Assembly: GCA_011037195.1 (NCBI GenBank)
Contig: JAAEAF010014556.1
Span: 1 to 64,000, forward strand
Length of the DNA stretch: 64,000 nucleotides
Direction: 5' to 3'
From: Triatoma infestans
Lineage: Eukaryota > Arthropoda > Insecta > Hemiptera > Reduviidae
The first letter of the stretch is position 1; every line of letters starts with the position of its first letter. The notes beneath the pieces were generated by a model. It had not been told where the DNA came from, ran no database searches, and saw only the letters and a list, made by a program, of their open reading frames with translations. The position numbers and the translations under genes are program-made. Positions 63,841 through 64,000 of the stretch are shown here, one piece after another.

Positions 63841-64000
63841 CTTTTCAAATAATGCTGGTATGTCTGGAGGTTTTTACCCTAACTGTTTCTTGTTCTTTGT
63901 CTTTTGGTTTGCATTGACCTAAATTATAGTACCTTTTCAAATAATTCTGGTATGTCTGGAGGTTGTTACCCTAACTGTTTCTTGTTCTTTATCTCTTGGT
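63841..64000. repeat. 92-bp tandem repeat at the window edge
   Basis: 'cttttcaaataatgctggta' at 63841 recurs as 'ccttttcaaataattctggt' at 63932-63951, and the following 'tgtctggaggtt...accctaactgtttcttgttctttg' recurs with only a few differences. The period is 92 bp. The second unit is cut by the window end, so the array continues to the right and its copy number is unknown. Confidence 0.85.

Noticed and set aside
63489..63848. 119-codon minus-strand frame
   Set aside because: No domain, repetitive His/Thr/Ser composition, in AT-rich noncoding surroundings.

Overview
The window looks like a repeat-dominated, gene-poor stretch of an arthropod (probably insect) nuclear genome. The evidence is the AT-rich eukaryotic base composition with abundant microsatellites and the mix of mobile elements: several Jockey/I/LOA/R1-type non-LTR retrotransposon remnants, tRNA-derived SINEs, short LTRs, TA- and TTA-flanked DNA transposon relics, and Penelope-like hammerhead palindromes. 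I found no host protein-coding gene I can defend, no rRNA or functional tRNA gene, no CRISPR array and nothing prokaryotic. Most ORFs longer than 60 codons are chance.

The substrate of the region is one dispersed repeat of about 1 kb, here called repeat A, present in roughly 20 full or partial copies on both strands. Plus-strand copies start with a small hairpin (CTCTTACT/AGTAAGAG), pass a block ending 'ttcaccgg', often carry a (TG)n tract at one fixed internal site, then continue through related 'ccggaagt...actttact' modules to an end resembling an inverted copy of the first terminus. Other elements have inserted into repeat A, often with readable target-site duplications (TSDs), giving a relative chronology.

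Layout. 0-5 kb: repeat A, a hammerhead-like inverted repeat, a solo LTR and a SINE. 5-12 kb: repeat A copies, one split by a 5'-truncated Jockey fragment with a 12-bp TSD, a 106-bp retroposon with a perfect 13-bp TSD, and a further retroelement 3' end. 13.4-14.3 kb: a retroelement 3' end with an internal 94-bp tandem duplication. 16.5-19.15 kb: the largest coding relic, a minus-strand non-LTR ORF2 (reverse transcriptase, RNase H, C-terminal CCHC knuckle) broken by three frameshifts and a stop. 21.5-22.0 kb: a TA-flanked TIR element. 22.3-28.0 kb and 39.8 kb: a family of palindromes carrying hammerhead-ribozyme cores and 12-14 bp TSDs. 29-36 kb: SINEs, a retroelement nested in repeat A, and three solo LTRs. 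37.8-39.1 kb: two opposed retroelement ends. 44-48 kb: repeat A, a second Penelope-type inverted repeat, an LTR fragment, a Jockey relic and an RTE/CR1-like relic. 49.9-52.9 kb: long repeat A copies. 55 kb: a long hairpin. 56.5-57.2 kb: a PIF/Harbinger-like element holding a broken MADF-domain exon. The right edge enters a 92-bp tandem repeat.

The most interesting object is the palindromic hammerhead family. It combines a near-perfect inverted repeat, a self-cleaving-ribozyme core in one arm and variable 12-14 bp TSDs, which suggests mobilisation by Penelope-like or LINE-like target-primed reverse transcription rather than by a transposase.
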